DNA of 64,000 bases from Dictyobacter aurantiacus (GCF_003967515.1 NZ_BIFQ01000001.1:4526001-4590000); one strand, 5' to 3'; positions 9,682 to 18,114 are shown, counted from the first letter of the stretch. The notes: generated by a model not told the origin, from the sequence alone. Numbers and translations: made by a program.

Positions 9682-11259
9682 GTGAGTGGATTGCAGTGGT
9701 TCGATAGGCGTTTTTTACCACCATTGCTGACACCGGTTCAGCTTACTATTTATGATCTACGCGGTGCTTCGCGTGATGAATATGTTACCGCGACGGTGGC
9801 GGCTGGCATTGTTAATCGTTCTCTGGCCAGGATCTATTTGATTACCAGCGACGATGATGCGTTCTGGCTTGAGCATACCTTTACCTCTGTTCCTCAGGTA
9901 CGCGGCCCGGAACAGGGTTCACCCGCGCTGGTAGATCTGCTGAGGACGTATCGCTCGGCTTTTACCGGATTGTTGATCTACGATCCAGCATTGCCGGATA
10001 CTATTAACGTTGCTACGACGATGGCTGGTCTGCAGGATGCCCTCGTCGTGTCTCCCGATCTGGCTGAACGGCTAGAGGTGGTCTGTGACCTGCCCGTGTT
10101 GAACGATTTACGCACCTATGGCTGGCGCACACGTCTGCAGGCCTATCAATGGGCGCGGCAACATCTGCAGCCCCGCTGCTCCCGGCATGTGCTGGCGGGT
10201 TTGGATCCAGGAGCCTTCTGTGGTCTGCGCTCGTTCCTGGTTGCCAGCCAGGCCTTTGTCTACTGGTTGGACTCACGTCGCTATCTGCCTGAGGCTGGCA
10301 AGGACAACGTTTCTGAACGTGGTCTGTTGCGTCATCTGCTGGCCTTTTATGCCCCCGGCGCTGTACATATGGGATGGGTGATCCACGAGCAGAGCGCCGT
10401 GGCGATGACCTCGGCGGTGGGCATCGCGGTGGTAGCATCGGACTATGCGCTGAACCTGGAAGTATGGATGGCGCTTCCGGTGGCGCGAATGCCCATCCCC
10501 CCGGCTCCTACCCGGCATGTCGAGCGCCGTGAAAAGATCTACCTGTCCTTTACTATGAGCGATGGTGATAATCTGCAATATTGTCAGCATCGTCTGCGCG
10601 CTCTCTGGCAGGATCCCGCCCGGGGCACTATTCCGCTGGGATGGACGTTCCCGCCCCTACTCACGCATGCCGCGCCAGCCTTAGCTGCCTACTACACGGG
10701 TAGCGCGACTGCACTGGATGAACTGGTGGCCGGTCCCAGCGGCCTTGGCTATATCTATCCCTCTCGCTGGCCACGCCATCTACTCAGTCCATTCCTGCAG
10801 CAGACCGGCTCCCTGATGCAGTCTCTGGATATGAGCATACTCGATGTGCTGGATGTGGACGCCGTATACCGCACCGGATTGCCGCTGGTGGCGGCCTTTA
10901 GTCTACAGGGTATGCAGCTGAGAGATCACCGGGTGCAGCATCAATTCGCGCGCGAGCTGGCCCCCTACGGGGTCAGGAATATCTTTAGCGGCGCGGGCTT
11001 TACGGGCAAGGCCGCCCGCTGGCAACAGGTCGGCGACCTGACTATCTATCATCACCTTGGCTTTACCGATAGCGTTGAGCGCACCGTCAGGTTGATCCGG
11101 CTCGCGTCTACGCTGTTCCGGCGCCGCCCTCTCTTCCTGAGCATTTACCTGATTGCCTGGACGATGACCCCCTCTATGGTCGGGGAAGTGATGGCGCAAC
11201 TGGGAGAAGAATATGAAGTGGTGTTGCCTGGCACCCTCTTCTCTCTGCTAAGAACGTAG
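9682..11259 (+). CDS. GxGYxYP-domain protein, putative glycoside hydrolase
   Basis: A 525-residue protein starting with GTG at 9682 after a strong GGAGGAG at 9669-9675. It contains GPSGLGYIYPSRW (about residues 352-364), the signature from which the GxGYxYP family takes its name, and an earlier YLSFTMSDGDNLQY segment, also typical of that family. The family is only predicted to be glycoside hydrolases; substrate is unknown. No clear signal peptide is visible. It stands alone between an acyl-CoA synthetase and small minus-strand ORFs. Confidence 0.75.
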   Translation: MSGLQWFDRRFLPPLLTPVQLTIYDLRGASRDEYVTATVAAGIVNRSLARIYLITSDDDAFWLEHTFTSVPQVRGPEQGSPALVDLLRTYRSAFTGLLIYDPALPDTINVATTMAGLQDALVVSPDLAERLEVVCDLPVLNDLRTYGWRTRLQAYQWARQHLQPRCSRHVLAGLDPGAFCGLRSFLVASQAFVYWLDSRRYLPEAGKDNVSERGLLRHLLAFYAPGAVHMGWVIHEQSAVAMTSAVGIAVVASDYALNLEVWMALPVARMPIPPAPTRHVERREKIYLSFTMSDGDNLQYCQHRLRALWQDPARGTIPLGWTFPPLLTHAAPALAAYYTGSATALDELVAGPSGLGYIYPSRWPRHLLSPFLQQTGSLMQSLDMSILDVLDVDAVYRTGLPLVAAFSLQGMQLRDHRVQHQFARELAPYGVRNIFSGAGFTGKAARWQQVGDLTIYHHLGFTDSVERTVRLIRLASTLFRRRPLFLSIYLIAWTMTPSMVGEVMAQLGEEYEVVLPGTLFSLLRT

Positions 11260-11264
11260 CAAAG

Positions 11265-11286
11265 TACCCTTTTATGAGGGTTTTTA
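11265..11286 (+). terminator. Short intrinsic terminator
   Basis: ACCCT and AGGGT pair around a TTTATG loop and run into TTTT, just after the stop of the GxGYxYP gene. The stem is only 5 bp, so strength is uncertain. Confidence 0.45.
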
Positions 11287-11335
11287 ATAATGGTGCTGTC
11301 GGACTATAGCGCTAGCAGGAATGGCAAAATGCAAC

Positions 11336-11384
11336 AAAAAAAGAGACATCGAGTCGGGGGAATAGCGCCGCCACTCGATGCCTC
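11336..11384 (-). terminator. Intrinsic terminator of the small-ORF operon
   Basis: On the minus strand GAGGCATCGAGT pairs with ACTCGATGTCTC (12 bp, one wobble) and is followed by seven T. It ends the minus-strand transcript of the small ORFs at 11399-11996. Confidence 0.75.
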
Positions 11385-11398
11385 TGAAGCGGCCCGCT

Positions 11399-11632
11399 TT
11401 ATTTTCGGGTGGTCGGTTTTTTTATGTTTATGTCGAGCCTGGCCATCCCGGCCTCTTCTTCATCGTCTTCGAGCTCGACTTCATCTTCATAATACTCATC
11501 CTCAAGGTTCTGGTCGATCCAATGAGCTACGCGTGTATCGCGTTTGTATGGACGACGAACCTCGCCCTCTGCGCCACGACGGAACGTGTCGCGTCTATTT
11601 ATCGAGTTCTTATCACGTAGTTTTCCTCTCAT
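11399..11632 (-). CDS. Small charged hypothetical protein
   Basis: A 77-residue protein with a basic N-terminal half (RGKLRDK...RRDTFRRG) and a strongly acidic segment (EDEYYEDEVELEDDEEE) before a basic tail. I do not recognise a family. Its ATG follows AGGAGGTG at ideal spacing, the best ribosome-binding site in the area, and overlaps the stop of the upstream small ORF as ATGA, which suggests coupled translation. It ends just before an intrinsic terminator. The acidic/basic split could mean an RNA- or DNA-mimic or a chaperone tail, but that is a guess. Confidence 0.6.
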   Translation of the reverse strand: MRGKLRDKNSINRRDTFRRGAEGEVRRPYKRDTRVAHWIDQNLEDEYYEDEVELEDDEEEAGMARLDINIKKPTTRK

Positions 11633-11793
11633 GCTTTCACCTCCTCTCTTGCGAGGTAGGAATTTACCTGTGCTAATGCATCTATAAATGCTGGATTACA
11701 CACCTGGAACCTCTCCTGGGTAGCTAAAGTAATACTGCTTTTCCATTGATGTAATACTACAATGCGATAGGGCATAGCTATCGTGTGTACCAT
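11629..11793 (-). CDS. Small hypothetical protein
   Basis: An ORF of 54 residues from ATG 11793 (VHTIAMPYRIVVLHQW...); the frame is open upstream to a TTG at 11871 without any ribosome-binding site. The stop overlaps the start of the next small gene (ATGA), and the downstream gene's Shine-Dalgarno lies inside this ORF, which supports an operon. No family is recognised and the start is uncertain. Confidence 0.4.
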   Translation of the reverse strand: MVHTIAMPYRIVVLHQWKSSITLATQERFQVCNPAFIDALAQVNSYLAREEVKA

Positions 11794-11918
11794 ACTGCTT
11801 TCTCTATCAATGAGGTATGTATGTTGACAACATGAGGAATGGTGTTGCATTGTGAGGAACGCTGAGGACAAGAGTAAGTGCTCGGGTCGATCGAAGTCAC
11901 AACAGCTTTGCGCATATG

Positions 11919-11996
11919 TTATGCATTCTTGTGTGTGGTTGGAAGAGTTCTCGCAATTCGCTCACAATTTTCTGCGATTGTCTGTCTATTGTGCAT
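11919..11996 (-). CDS. Possible 25-residue leader peptide or small protein
   Basis: ATG 11996 follows a perfect AGGAGGTGAG (complement of 12001-12010). The ORF codes for a 25-residue peptide (start MHNRQTIAENCERIARTL) ending in TAA. The same frame reopens at once with ATG 11915 for 45 more codons to 11778, so this could be a leader peptide, a small gene, or a longer gene broken by a stop. It is the first ORF of the minus-strand small-ORF cluster. Confidence 0.4.
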   Translation of the reverse strand: MHNRQTIAENCERIARTLPTTHKNA

Positions 11997-12210
11997 AGAA
12001 CTCACCTCCTAAAAGAATATACGATCTCATATCCACTATATACCGACTATGAAACGTCTACTAACTGCTAATGAGTGTACTTGGCAGGGACATAATTGTC
12101 AAGCGATTTTCACTCACATTTTGGATCCTCATGCTGATTAGCCGGATCTGGCTATAGCGGCGGTATTTCCAGGGACTTCTGTCTTATTCGTGTATGGACG
12201 TGCGGCCCAT
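11997..12210. other. Intergenic region
   Basis: Apart from the Shine-Dalgarno at 12001-12010 for the 25-residue ORF, I see no gene. It is AT-rich and should hold the promoter of the minus-strand small-ORF cluster. Confidence 0.4.
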
Positions 12211-12248
12211 AAAAAAAAGCGGGGCCCTGCCATTGGGCAGAGTTCCGC
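12211..12248 (-). terminator. Intrinsic terminator
   Basis: On the minus strand AGCGGAACTCTGCC and GGCAGGGCCCCGCT form an imperfect GC-rich stem around CAAT, followed by eight T. It lies 26 nt past the stop of the minus-strand membrane protein gene. Confidence 0.8.
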
Positions 12249-12274
12249 TGAAATATGCTGAAGGTGTTGGCAGG

Positions 12275-12679
12275 CTAGTGTTGATAGTTGCCCGCCTGGG
12301 TCAGAAAAATTTTGAGAAGGCCGCGTGCGATAACAAAGAAGAGACCTAATTCCACGATAATCATGGTGATCCACACCCAGACCAGCTGCGCTTCTTTGAC
12401 GTTAGTGGTGCCGATGGCGTGGATAGAATTATAAAGAAGTGGAATTAAAATCACCAGGGGGATAATTAACAAGGCCGCGCAGCAGGCAATGACGACTACC
12501 GGCAGCAAGACGCGCCACAATCCTGAGTCGCGTAAGTTTTCAGTCTTCGCTGTACCATAGGCCTGTCGGTGTTCGCTGCCCGCTCTCTCCGGTGAGGCCG
12601 CACTTGCTTGCGCTGACATGTGTTGAGATGCTGTATTCTTCGCTGGCTCCTTCGTGGAGCTTAGGGTCTGGTCATCCAT
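12275..12679 (-). CDS. Two-TM membrane protein, unknown function
   Basis: A 134-residue protein from ATG 12679, chosen because AGGAG lies 8 nt upstream (an earlier in-frame ATG at 12700 has none). The first 60 residues are polar and low in complexity, followed by two hydrophobic segments at about 60-85 (LLPVVVIACCAALLIIPLV) and 100-125. No enzymatic motif is visible. It is followed by a good terminator, so it is probably transcribed with the tiny membrane ORF upstream on the same strand. Confidence 0.6.
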   Translation of the reverse strand: MDDQTLSSTKEPAKNTASQHMSAQASAASPERAGSEHRQAYGTAKTENLRDSGLWRVLLPVVVIACCAALLIIPLVILIPLLYNSIHAIGTTNVKEAQLVWVWITMIIVELGLFFVIARGLLKIFLTQAGNYQH

Positions 12680-12786
12680 ATGGTATCTCCTGAAGAACAT
12701 GTATTAGAACTACGTCCCTCAGTATACCATATGGTGAACCACGGCTCATAACAATTGCTGGCCATTTTTGCATGGCGTGAAGCTGT

Positions 12787-12891
12787 TTAGAGATATTTAT
12801 CGATCTGTTGGAAGAGTTGTTTGCGTACGACCACGACGATGGCCGGTATCACGATTGCGCCCACAACCCATTTAGCGACTAATTTCTTCAT
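12787..12891 (-). CDS. 34-residue single-pass membrane peptide
   Basis: ATG 12891 is preceded by AAAGGAGA at good spacing. The peptide begins MKKLVAKWVVGAIVIPAIVV: a basic N terminus, one hydrophobic stretch (about residues 8-22) and a basic-polar tail (RKQLFQQIDKYL). This shape is common in small bacterial membrane proteins, but I recognise no specific family. It lies between the slipin gene and the two-TM protein, all on the minus strand, so it could be a small partner of the membrane-organising slipin. Confidence 0.5.
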   Translation of the reverse strand: MKKLVAKWVVGAIVIPAIVVVVRKQLFQQIDKYL

Positions 12892-12931
12892 AACTATTCT
12901 CCTTTACCTGTGCTTGGTACTCAAGAGCCAA

Positions 12932-12985
12932 TTTTGTGTTGATGCATGGGCTGCGAATTCGCGCAGCCCATGCATCAACACAAAA
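12932..12985. repeat. Long perfect inverted repeat
   Basis: The arms 12932-12955 and 12962-12985 are 24-bp perfect complements with a 6-nt loop. It lies downstream of the slipin gene (minus) and upstream of the 34-residue ORF. The right arm runs directly into a GTGCGGCCGCG element. Confidence 0.8.
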
Positions 12986-13022
12986 AAACAGTGCGGCCGC
13001 GTAGCGGCTACGCGTGTGGGAT
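12986..13022 (+). repeat. GTGCGGCCGCG dispersed element, copy 1
   Basis: The block AAACAGTGCGGCCGCG followed by AGCGG, ACGCGTGTGGG is shared with the copies at 15.0 and 26.5 kb. In each case it lies immediately 3' of a long hairpin. Confidence 0.7.
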
Positions 13023-13031
13023 CACCCACCC

Positions 13032-13910
13032 CTAATCCCTTTTCGTTGTCATTGGACGGGTGGCTGTCTGATCCATGTAGGCGTTGGGCGGTACCTCGCG
13101 TCCTGCTTGCTCGGCAATCGGACGCGCCGATGGCCGTTCATGATTGCCTTCCGCTGCCCCGGGCAGGTGTTTGAGCAATGGCTCAATGATGTCCATAGGG
13201 AGTGGGAAGATGATGGTTGAGTTTTTCTCAACGGCGATCTCCGTCAACGTCTGTAGATAGCGCAACTGGAGCGCGCTAGGCTGTGAACCGATGACGCTGG
13301 CCGCCTGGGCCAGTTGGGTGGATGCCTGCAGCTCACCTTCGGCGTGAATGATCTTGGCGCGTTTCTCGCGCTCCGCCTCCGCCTGTTTGGCCATCGCACG
13401 CTGCATGGTCGGTGGCAATTCGATATCTTTCACCTCTACCGCCGTGACCTTGACGCCCCAGCGCTCTGTATACTCATCGATGATGGTCTGCAGATTCTGG
13501 TTGATGCGATCTCGGTGGGCCAGCAGCTCATCAAGGTCAGATTGACCCAGCACGTTACGCAAGGTTGTCTGCCCGATCTGCATGGTGGCATCTATAAAGT
13601 TTACCACTTTGGTTACCGCGTCCTCGGGATTGACCACGTAGAAGTAGACCACGGCTGTCACGCGGATGGTGACGTTGTCACGTGTGATGATCTCCTGCGG
13701 TGGAACCTGCATCGTCACTATACGCAGGTCCACTTTCATCATGCGGGTAATCATCGGTGGCACCCAGAAGACGCCCGGCCCCTTTGCTCCACGGAGTCCG
13801 CCTAAAATGAAGATGACGCCGCGTTCATACGACTGTACGACGCGTAAGCCTGGCAGTACGAAAAAGAATAGGATCAATGCCAGGATAATGAGTATTATGA
13901 TAAGCGTCAT
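13032..13910 (-). CDS. Slipin (stomatin/SPFH-domain membrane protein)
   Basis: A 292-residue SPFH/Band-7 protein: one N-terminal membrane segment (about 2-22), then the SPFH domain (about 24-200) with ERGVIFILGGLRGAKGPG and the strongly conserved GVKVTAVEVKDIELP, then a helical region rich in Ala/Glu (AEAEREKRAKIIHAEGE) that drives oligomerisation, and a polar tail. Slipins assemble membrane microdomains and often work with NfeD proteins or membrane proteases; no nfeD is adjacent here. GAAGGAGATACATT precedes the ATG. Confidence 0.92.
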   Translation of the reverse strand: MTLIIILIILALILFFFVLPGLRVVQSYERGVIFILGGLRGAKGPGVFWVPPMITRMMKVDLRIVTMQVPPQEIITRDNVTIRVTAVVYFYVVNPEDAVTKVVNFIDATMQIGQTTLRNVLGQSDLDELLAHRDRINQNLQTIIDEYTERWGVKVTAVEVKDIELPPTMQRAMAKQAEAEREKRAKIIHAEGELQASTQLAQAASVIGSQPSALQLRYLQTLTEIAVEKNSTIIFPLPMDIIEPLLKHLPGAAEGNHERPSARPIAEQAGREVPPNAYMDQTATRPMTTKRD

Positions 13911-14023
13911 AATGTATCTCCTTCGGTTTTCGTGAGAATGGAAATTCTCGCTCTACAATGAGAGACGCTAAATAGTGGGCATCATAAAAGCTGCTGGCGA
14001 CGAAAATATTCCCTTTAAAGCGC

Positions 14024-14052
14024 TTGACAATCTGAGGCACTAATGCTATATT
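14024..14052 (+). promoter_or_regulatory. Promoter of tRNA-Val
   Basis: A consensus -35 TTGACA (14024-14029), 17-nt spacer and TATATT (14047-14052) lie 19 nt upstream of the tRNA. It is the best sigma-70-type promoter in the window and may also read into the methyltransferase gene. Confidence 0.85.
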
Positions 14053-14070
14053 TATCTCCGTTAGCAAATA

Positions 14071-14142
14071 GGGCGCTTAGCTCAGTGGGAGAGCGCTTCG
14101 TTCACACCGAAGAGGCCACTGGTTCGAACCCAGTAGCGCCCA
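14071..14142 (+). tRNA. tRNA-Val (anticodon CAC)
   Basis: A 72-nt cloverleaf. The 7-bp acceptor GGGCGCT pairs with AGCGCCC; the D arm is GCTC/GAGC; the anticodon stem CTTCG/CGAAG encloses loop TTCACAC, giving anticodon CAC, which reads GTG; the T arm is ACTGG-TTCGAAC-CCAGT; the discriminator is A. The genome continues CCC rather than CCA, so the 3' CCA must be added after transcription. Confidence 0.95.
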
Positions 14143-14264
14143 CCCTATTCTCCCAAAAAGCATATTTCCACATCTCAGTACTTTATACGATCACGCCCCC
14201 ATTGTAGTTGTCGTTTAGTTCCATCAATTCTATGTGTCCCAACTCATTGAGAGACTTTTATTAC

Positions 14265-14912
14265 ATGCATATGCCAAAAGATTTTACTATTCAACGTCAA
14301 CAATTAGTAGACCTGTTACAACAAAATGGTATCAGTGATGAGCGTGTTCTGCAGGCTATCGCCGCGGTGCCGCGCGAAATGTTTATCGATTCATCGTTCC
14401 AGCCCATGGCCTATGCCAATCAGGCGTTGCCACTGGTATTGGGCCAGACGATTTCACAGCCACTGATGGTGGCGATCATGACGCAGGCGCTACAACTGAG
14501 CGGACGCGAGAAGGTGCTGGAGATCGGTACCGGCTCGGGCTACCAGACCTTCATCCTGGCCCGTCTCTGCCAGCATGTCTACAGCGTTGAGCGTTATCCC
14601 CAGCTCTCCGACCAGGCGGATGCGCGCCTGGATCAGCTCGGTTGTGCCAATGTCTCCCTCCTGATTGGCGATGGCTCTATCGGCTGGGTCGACCATGCCC
14701 CCTATGACCGTATCCTGGTGACGGCCGCCGCTCCGCATGTTCCTGCACAACTGCTAGAGCAGCTGGATATGGATGGCTTCCTGGTAGTGCCGGTCGGCGA
14801 CCAGGCCCAGCAGGAGTTGCAGGTAATTCAGCGTACGCATTCGGGTATGCAAATCCATTCACTCGGTCGCTGCGTCTTTGTTCCTCTCATCGGCGAAGAT
14901 GCCTGGCGCTAA
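14265..14912 (+). CDS. pcm: Protein-L-isoaspartate O-methyltransferase
   Basis: About 215 residues. It repairs L-isoaspartyl residues in damaged proteins using S-adenosylmethionine. The family hallmarks are present: VPREMFID, the GQTISQPLMVAIMTQAL segment, the SAM-binding motif VLEIGTGSGYQT, the second motif (VYSVERYPQLSDQA) and YDRILVTAAAPHVP. ATG 14265 and ATG 14271 are both possible; the TTG at 14208 lacks a ribosome-binding site. The gene follows tRNA-Val closely. Confidence 0.9.
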   Translation: MHMPKDFTIQRQQLVDLLQQNGISDERVLQAIAAVPREMFIDSSFQPMAYANQALPLVLGQTISQPLMVAIMTQALQLSGREKVLEIGTGSGYQTFILARLCQHVYSVERYPQLSDQADARLDQLGCANVSLLIGDGSIGWVDHAPYDRILVTAAAPHVPAQLLEQLDMDGFLVVPVGDQAQQELQVIQRTHSGMQIHSLGRCVFVPLIGEDAWR

Positions 14913-14932
14913 CCCCGCATCTTTTTTCAATG

Positions 14933-15000
14933 TGTTTTTTATGTTTTGCCGCACTGCGTGGCGCTCTTGCGCCACGCAGTGCGGCAAAACATAAAAAACA
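14933..15000. repeat. 32-bp perfect inverted repeat
   Basis: The arms 14933-14964 and 14969-15000 are perfect complements around TCTT. The outer part is T/A-rich (TGTTTTTTATG), so it can terminate pcm transcription. The inner arm contains GCCGCACTG, the reverse complement of the CAGTGCGGC core of the element that follows directly. Confidence 0.85.
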
Positions 15001-15035
15001 GTGCGGCCGCGTATGCGGACGCCCGAATGGGGGCG
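15001..15035 (+). repeat. GTGCGGCCGCG dispersed element, copy 2
   Basis: GTGCGGCCGCG, then TATGCGGACGC and a GGGGGC-type end, directly after the 32-bp hairpin. It matches copies at 12.99 and 26.5 kb and, partly, 63.65 kb. Confidence 0.7.
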
Positions 15036-15189
15036 AGCAAGCGACCGGTAAGAGGAATGCCTATGGTTTCAGTGTGCTCCTCTCAGATCTATTTTGGCTG
15101 TACAATTGCGTGATGATGAATTGTTGCTTTATAATAAGAGTAATAGAAGGTGTTCTCAGGAAGCCAATTGCTGCTGTGGAGGGATTTGC

Positions 15190-15714
15190 ATGCCAGGTTT
15201 TTTAGCCAGTATCCACGTTACTAATGTTTTAGGATTAGTAATATTCCTGGTGCTTTGGATTGTCCTCGGTGAGTTAACCCATGTACTGGTGTTGTTGGGA
15301 CGGCATGAGCCGCTGGTCGGCTGGGCTGTCGGCCCCTGTGGACTTACCCTGATGGTTTTACGTGAACCCTCTCTCCTTTCCCTCTGGCTTGATGTGTTGG
15401 TACCAGCTGTCGTGTCTGGTAGTGTGCTCTCGATAGGCCTCTTTACGTCTCTGAGCCCGATTGCCTTGCCTCATCATTATCTTCTCAAGTTTATCATTCT
15501 TGCCTGCGGGGTGGTGTTAACCAGCCTGGCTGATCTGGTGAGCGTGCTGCGCGATTTACGTTATCCGCTCTGGGGTGAGGCACGCATTCTGCGCACAATG
15601 CAGTTTCTCCGCTCCAACTGGTCGAAGATCCACTTCACCTCGTTTGGGCATTCCTACTTGCGCACTCATTTCGGCTCGAATCCCTCTGAACTTTTGCAGA
15701 TGCTCTCGCTATAA
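15190..15714 (+). CDS. Four-TM membrane protein, unknown function
   Basis: A 174-residue protein from ATG 15190, chosen for the GGAGGG 6-11 nt upstream although the frame is open from 15094. About four hydrophobic segments cover residues 12-35, 42-55, 60-88 and 95-118; the C-terminal 55 residues are soluble and basic/aromatic (DLRYPLWGEARILRTM). No family is recognised. Its last 6 nt overlap the end of the convergent histidine kinase gene. Confidence 0.6.
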   Translation: MPGFLASIHVTNVLGLVIFLVLWIVLGELTHVLVLLGRHEPLVGWAVGPCGLTLMVLREPSLLSLWLDVLVPAVVSGSVLSIGLFTSLSPIALPHHYLLKFIILACGVVLTSLADLVSVLRDLRYPLWGEARILRTMQFLRSNWSKIHFTSFGHSYLRTHFGSNPSELLQMLSL

Positions 15715-17496
15715 CGTCGTATTGCCTGTGGAGGTTGTCCCGGGCTGTTCGTTGGACGGTGGAACCATCGGCAGGGTGACGTGGAAGGTGCTGCCGGTCC
15801 CCTGATTGTTTTCCAGCCAGATCTGACCGCCATGGCGGTCGATAATCGCTTTGGCTACATACAGCCCCAGCCCGATACCCGCGTAGTGCTGGCTGGAGGT
15901 ATTGTGAATGCGATAGAAGCGCTCAAAGATATGTTCAAAGTGCTCGGGATTGACGCCGATGCCCTGGTCTGTGATGCTGATGTGATATTGCGACGGCTGC
16001 CTGTACAGGCGTACGATGACCTGTCCGCCGTGGGGCGAATACTTGACCGCGTTATCCAGAATATTGCCGATGACCTGTTCGATGCGCGCGCGGTCTGCGA
16101 CCACCCTGGCCTCGCGATCCGTTGTTTCTAGGATCAGGCTGTGTTGTTCCGCGCTGGCCTGTACCGAACGTACGAGCTCTCCCAGGACGGCTGGCAGGTC
16201 AAAGGTCTCATAGTGTAGATGGATCTGTCCCCATTGGACCTGTGAGAGGTCCAGCAGGTCGTTGACCAGGCGTTCCAGATGTTCGGTCTGGCTCTGAATG
16301 ATGCTCAGACTGCGCAGGTCCTGACTTTCAGGGCTGTCGATGACGGCCCCTTCGGTACTGCTGCGCAGCTTGCGCAGGCGCCGTTCCACCCGGCGTACCA
16401 GGTGCTGGGTATAACCTTTAATGGCGGTCAGCGGGGTGCGCAGTTCGTGTGAGACCACTGAGACGAAGTCATCCTTTAACTTTTCTACCTGCTTGCTGGA
16501 GGTGACATCGTTGACGACCGCGACGACGCCAACCGGTCGCGTGGCGAACTCGCTGGCATCATGCAGTGGCGCGGCGCTGATATTGAGCGTCAGTGGCACG
16601 CGATCGTCTTCCTGTCCGGCTACTAGTTCTTGATTTTTGACGGTATGGCCGCTGAGCGCCTGGTGAATAATGTCGGCCAGCCGTGGCAGCCAGGGGACGC
16701 TGCTGGTCTCGGCCAGCTGGCGCAAGGGGACGCCTGGCGTAAACTCTGTCTGGGCCTGGGCCAACAATTGCTCCGCCGAGGTATTGAGCGAGGTGATCGC
16801 GCCCTTGGCATCCGTAATGAGCAGGCCTTCGGCCATGCTGCCAATAATCAGTTCCAGGCGCATGCGCTCCAGTTCTGCTTCGCGCCAGAGGGCGTTCTCG
16901 CGCTCGCGTAAGCGTACGTTGTCCAACGCGACCGCCGCGTAATCGGCGATCATGGTGGTGAGCTGCAATAGATCGGCATCAAAGGTGCCCGGTTTCTCGT
17001 CGAAGAGGCTGAGCATGCCGATGATGCGGTTCTCCACGGTAAGGGGTATATTGAGACCCGAGCCTATGGTGGTGCTGGATATCTCGCCCTGTTTGCGGCG
17101 TTGCGCCAGTTCGTCGGGGGCATCAAAGTAGGCGGAGCGCGCCAGTTGCTCGGGGGTAATGGCTGGAAAGTTCAGCGCATTGGCGGCACTGGCAATGCGC
17201 TGAATCATCGCTTCTAAAAAGGACCCGTTCAGCGGATAACATGGAATGATGAAGAGGTCTATCGGGTTACCAGTTAGAAGAATACAACAGGCTGAGAAGC
17301 TGTAGAGATCTTGTAGGGCGGCCAGCAGAGCACGATGAACTTGAAAGCGGTCGAAGGCGGCAACAAATTGTTTGCCAATCGTATTGAGATATTCCATCTC
17401 TTGTTTAAGCGCACTCAAGCGATCGGCGCTCTGCATGTTTGGAGAGCGATATGGGATATCTGCGGCTTGTAAGTCAGATTGTACACTGCTCTCCAT
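15709..17496 (-). CDS. GAF-PAS sensor histidine kinase
   Basis: A 595-residue soluble kinase: an N-terminal GAF domain (about 35-195), a PAS domain (about 215-345, with GLLITDAKGAITSLN), HisKA with SHELRTPLTAIKGYTQHL, and an ATPase domain with NILDNAVKYSPHGG, DQGIGV, FERFYR and GIGLGLYVAK. No membrane segment is seen, so it should sense a cytoplasmic signal or partner protein. The 125-residue gene 9 nt upstream is clearly in the same operon; no response regulator is next to it. Confidence 0.92.
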   Translation of the reverse strand: MESSVQSDLQAADIPYRSPNMQSADRLSALKQEMEYLNTIGKQFVAAFDRFQVHRALLAALQDLYSFSACCILLTGNPIDLFIIPCYPLNGSFLEAMIQRIASAANALNFPAITPEQLARSAYFDAPDELAQRRKQGEISSTTIGSGLNIPLTVENRIIGMLSLFDEKPGTFDADLLQLTTMIADYAAVALDNVRLRERENALWREAELERMRLELIIGSMAEGLLITDAKGAITSLNTSAEQLLAQAQTEFTPGVPLRQLAETSSVPWLPRLADIIHQALSGHTVKNQELVAGQEDDRVPLTLNISAAPLHDASEFATRPVGVVAVVNDVTSSKQVEKLKDDFVSVVSHELRTPLTAIKGYTQHLVRRVERRLRKLRSSTEGAVIDSPESQDLRSLSIIQSQTEHLERLVNDLLDLSQVQWGQIHLHYETFDLPAVLGELVRSVQASAEQHSLILETTDREARVVADRARIEQVIGNILDNAVKYSPHGGQVIVRLYRQPSQYHISITDQGIGVNPEHFEHIFERFYRIHNTSSQHYAGIGLGLYVAKAIIDRHGGQIWLENNQGTGSTFHVTLPMVPPSNEQPGTTSTGNTTL

Positions 17497-17505
17497 GCGG
17501 CCCCC

Positions 17506-17883
17506 TTACTGCAATTGTCTTAATTGATGTGTTACTTCGTCATGAAGGGGTGGAACGATAAGATCACCGGTAAGTTCACGCAATCCTGCGAAGCACTCAT
17601 CTAATAAGGCATTGAGTCCCTCTATGAGTTCGTATGCAGTAATGCCACCAAGTTGTTCATGAAAAACTGATGGGATAATATCGGTATAAGGACGATGAAC
17701 TAAACAACACAGAAATGGATAATTGTCCTGGATGCGCCTGGCGGCACCCTGTACGAGAACACGAGTGGTTGCTCTCCCTAAGTAGGGGGCGACTCGCTCA
17801 TCAATCAACCCAATGACTTTCAGGTACGCCTCTGTAACTTGCTCACGGGAGACGGAAGAGGAGTTGTCATGTATGGGTAACAC
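17506..17883 (-). CDS. Hypothetical protein co-transcribed with histidine kinase
   Basis: A 125-residue soluble, mostly helical protein starting with GTG 17883 after GGGAGGAA. It has two cysteines (FLCCLVH) and ends DEVTHQLRQLQ. I recognise no family. It is separated by only 9 nt from the downstream GAF-PAS kinase and is preceded by a good promoter, so it is most likely a regulator or signal-input subunit of that kinase. Confidence 0.6.
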   Translation of the reverse strand: MLPIHDNSSSVSREQVTEAYLKVIGLIDERVAPYLGRATTRVLVQGAARRIQDNYPFLCCLVHRPYTDIIPSVFHEQLGGITAYELIEGLNALLDECFAGLRELTGDLIVPPLHDEVTHQLRQLQ

Positions 17884-17924
17884 TGGTTCCTCCCTTCGCT
17901 TGCTAGTAATGTTCTCCGTTGTTT

Positions 17925-17953
17925 ATTATAGCATAGTCACCTATATATTGTAA
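17925..17953 (-). promoter_or_regulatory. Promoter of the 125-aa/kinase operon
   Basis: On the minus strand TTACAA (17953-17948), 17 nt and TATAAT (17930-17925), about 40 nt upstream of the GTG start. Confidence 0.65.
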
Positions 17954-18114
17954 GTGTATAGTACCTACATAAGAACCAAGTTTTATGTATACATGCGGTT
18001 CTATCGTTTTGCACGTATTGTATGCAAGCGTGTATCCCTTTTAGGGTAGAGTTTGTAGTTATATGTCAACACAGCAATAAAAGCTGTAGAGGCTTTTGTG
18101 TTTGTATTTTATTG
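17954..18114. other. Intergenic region
   Basis: AT-rich spacer between the promoter above and the cdc48 terminator. I see no gene. Confidence 0.4.
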
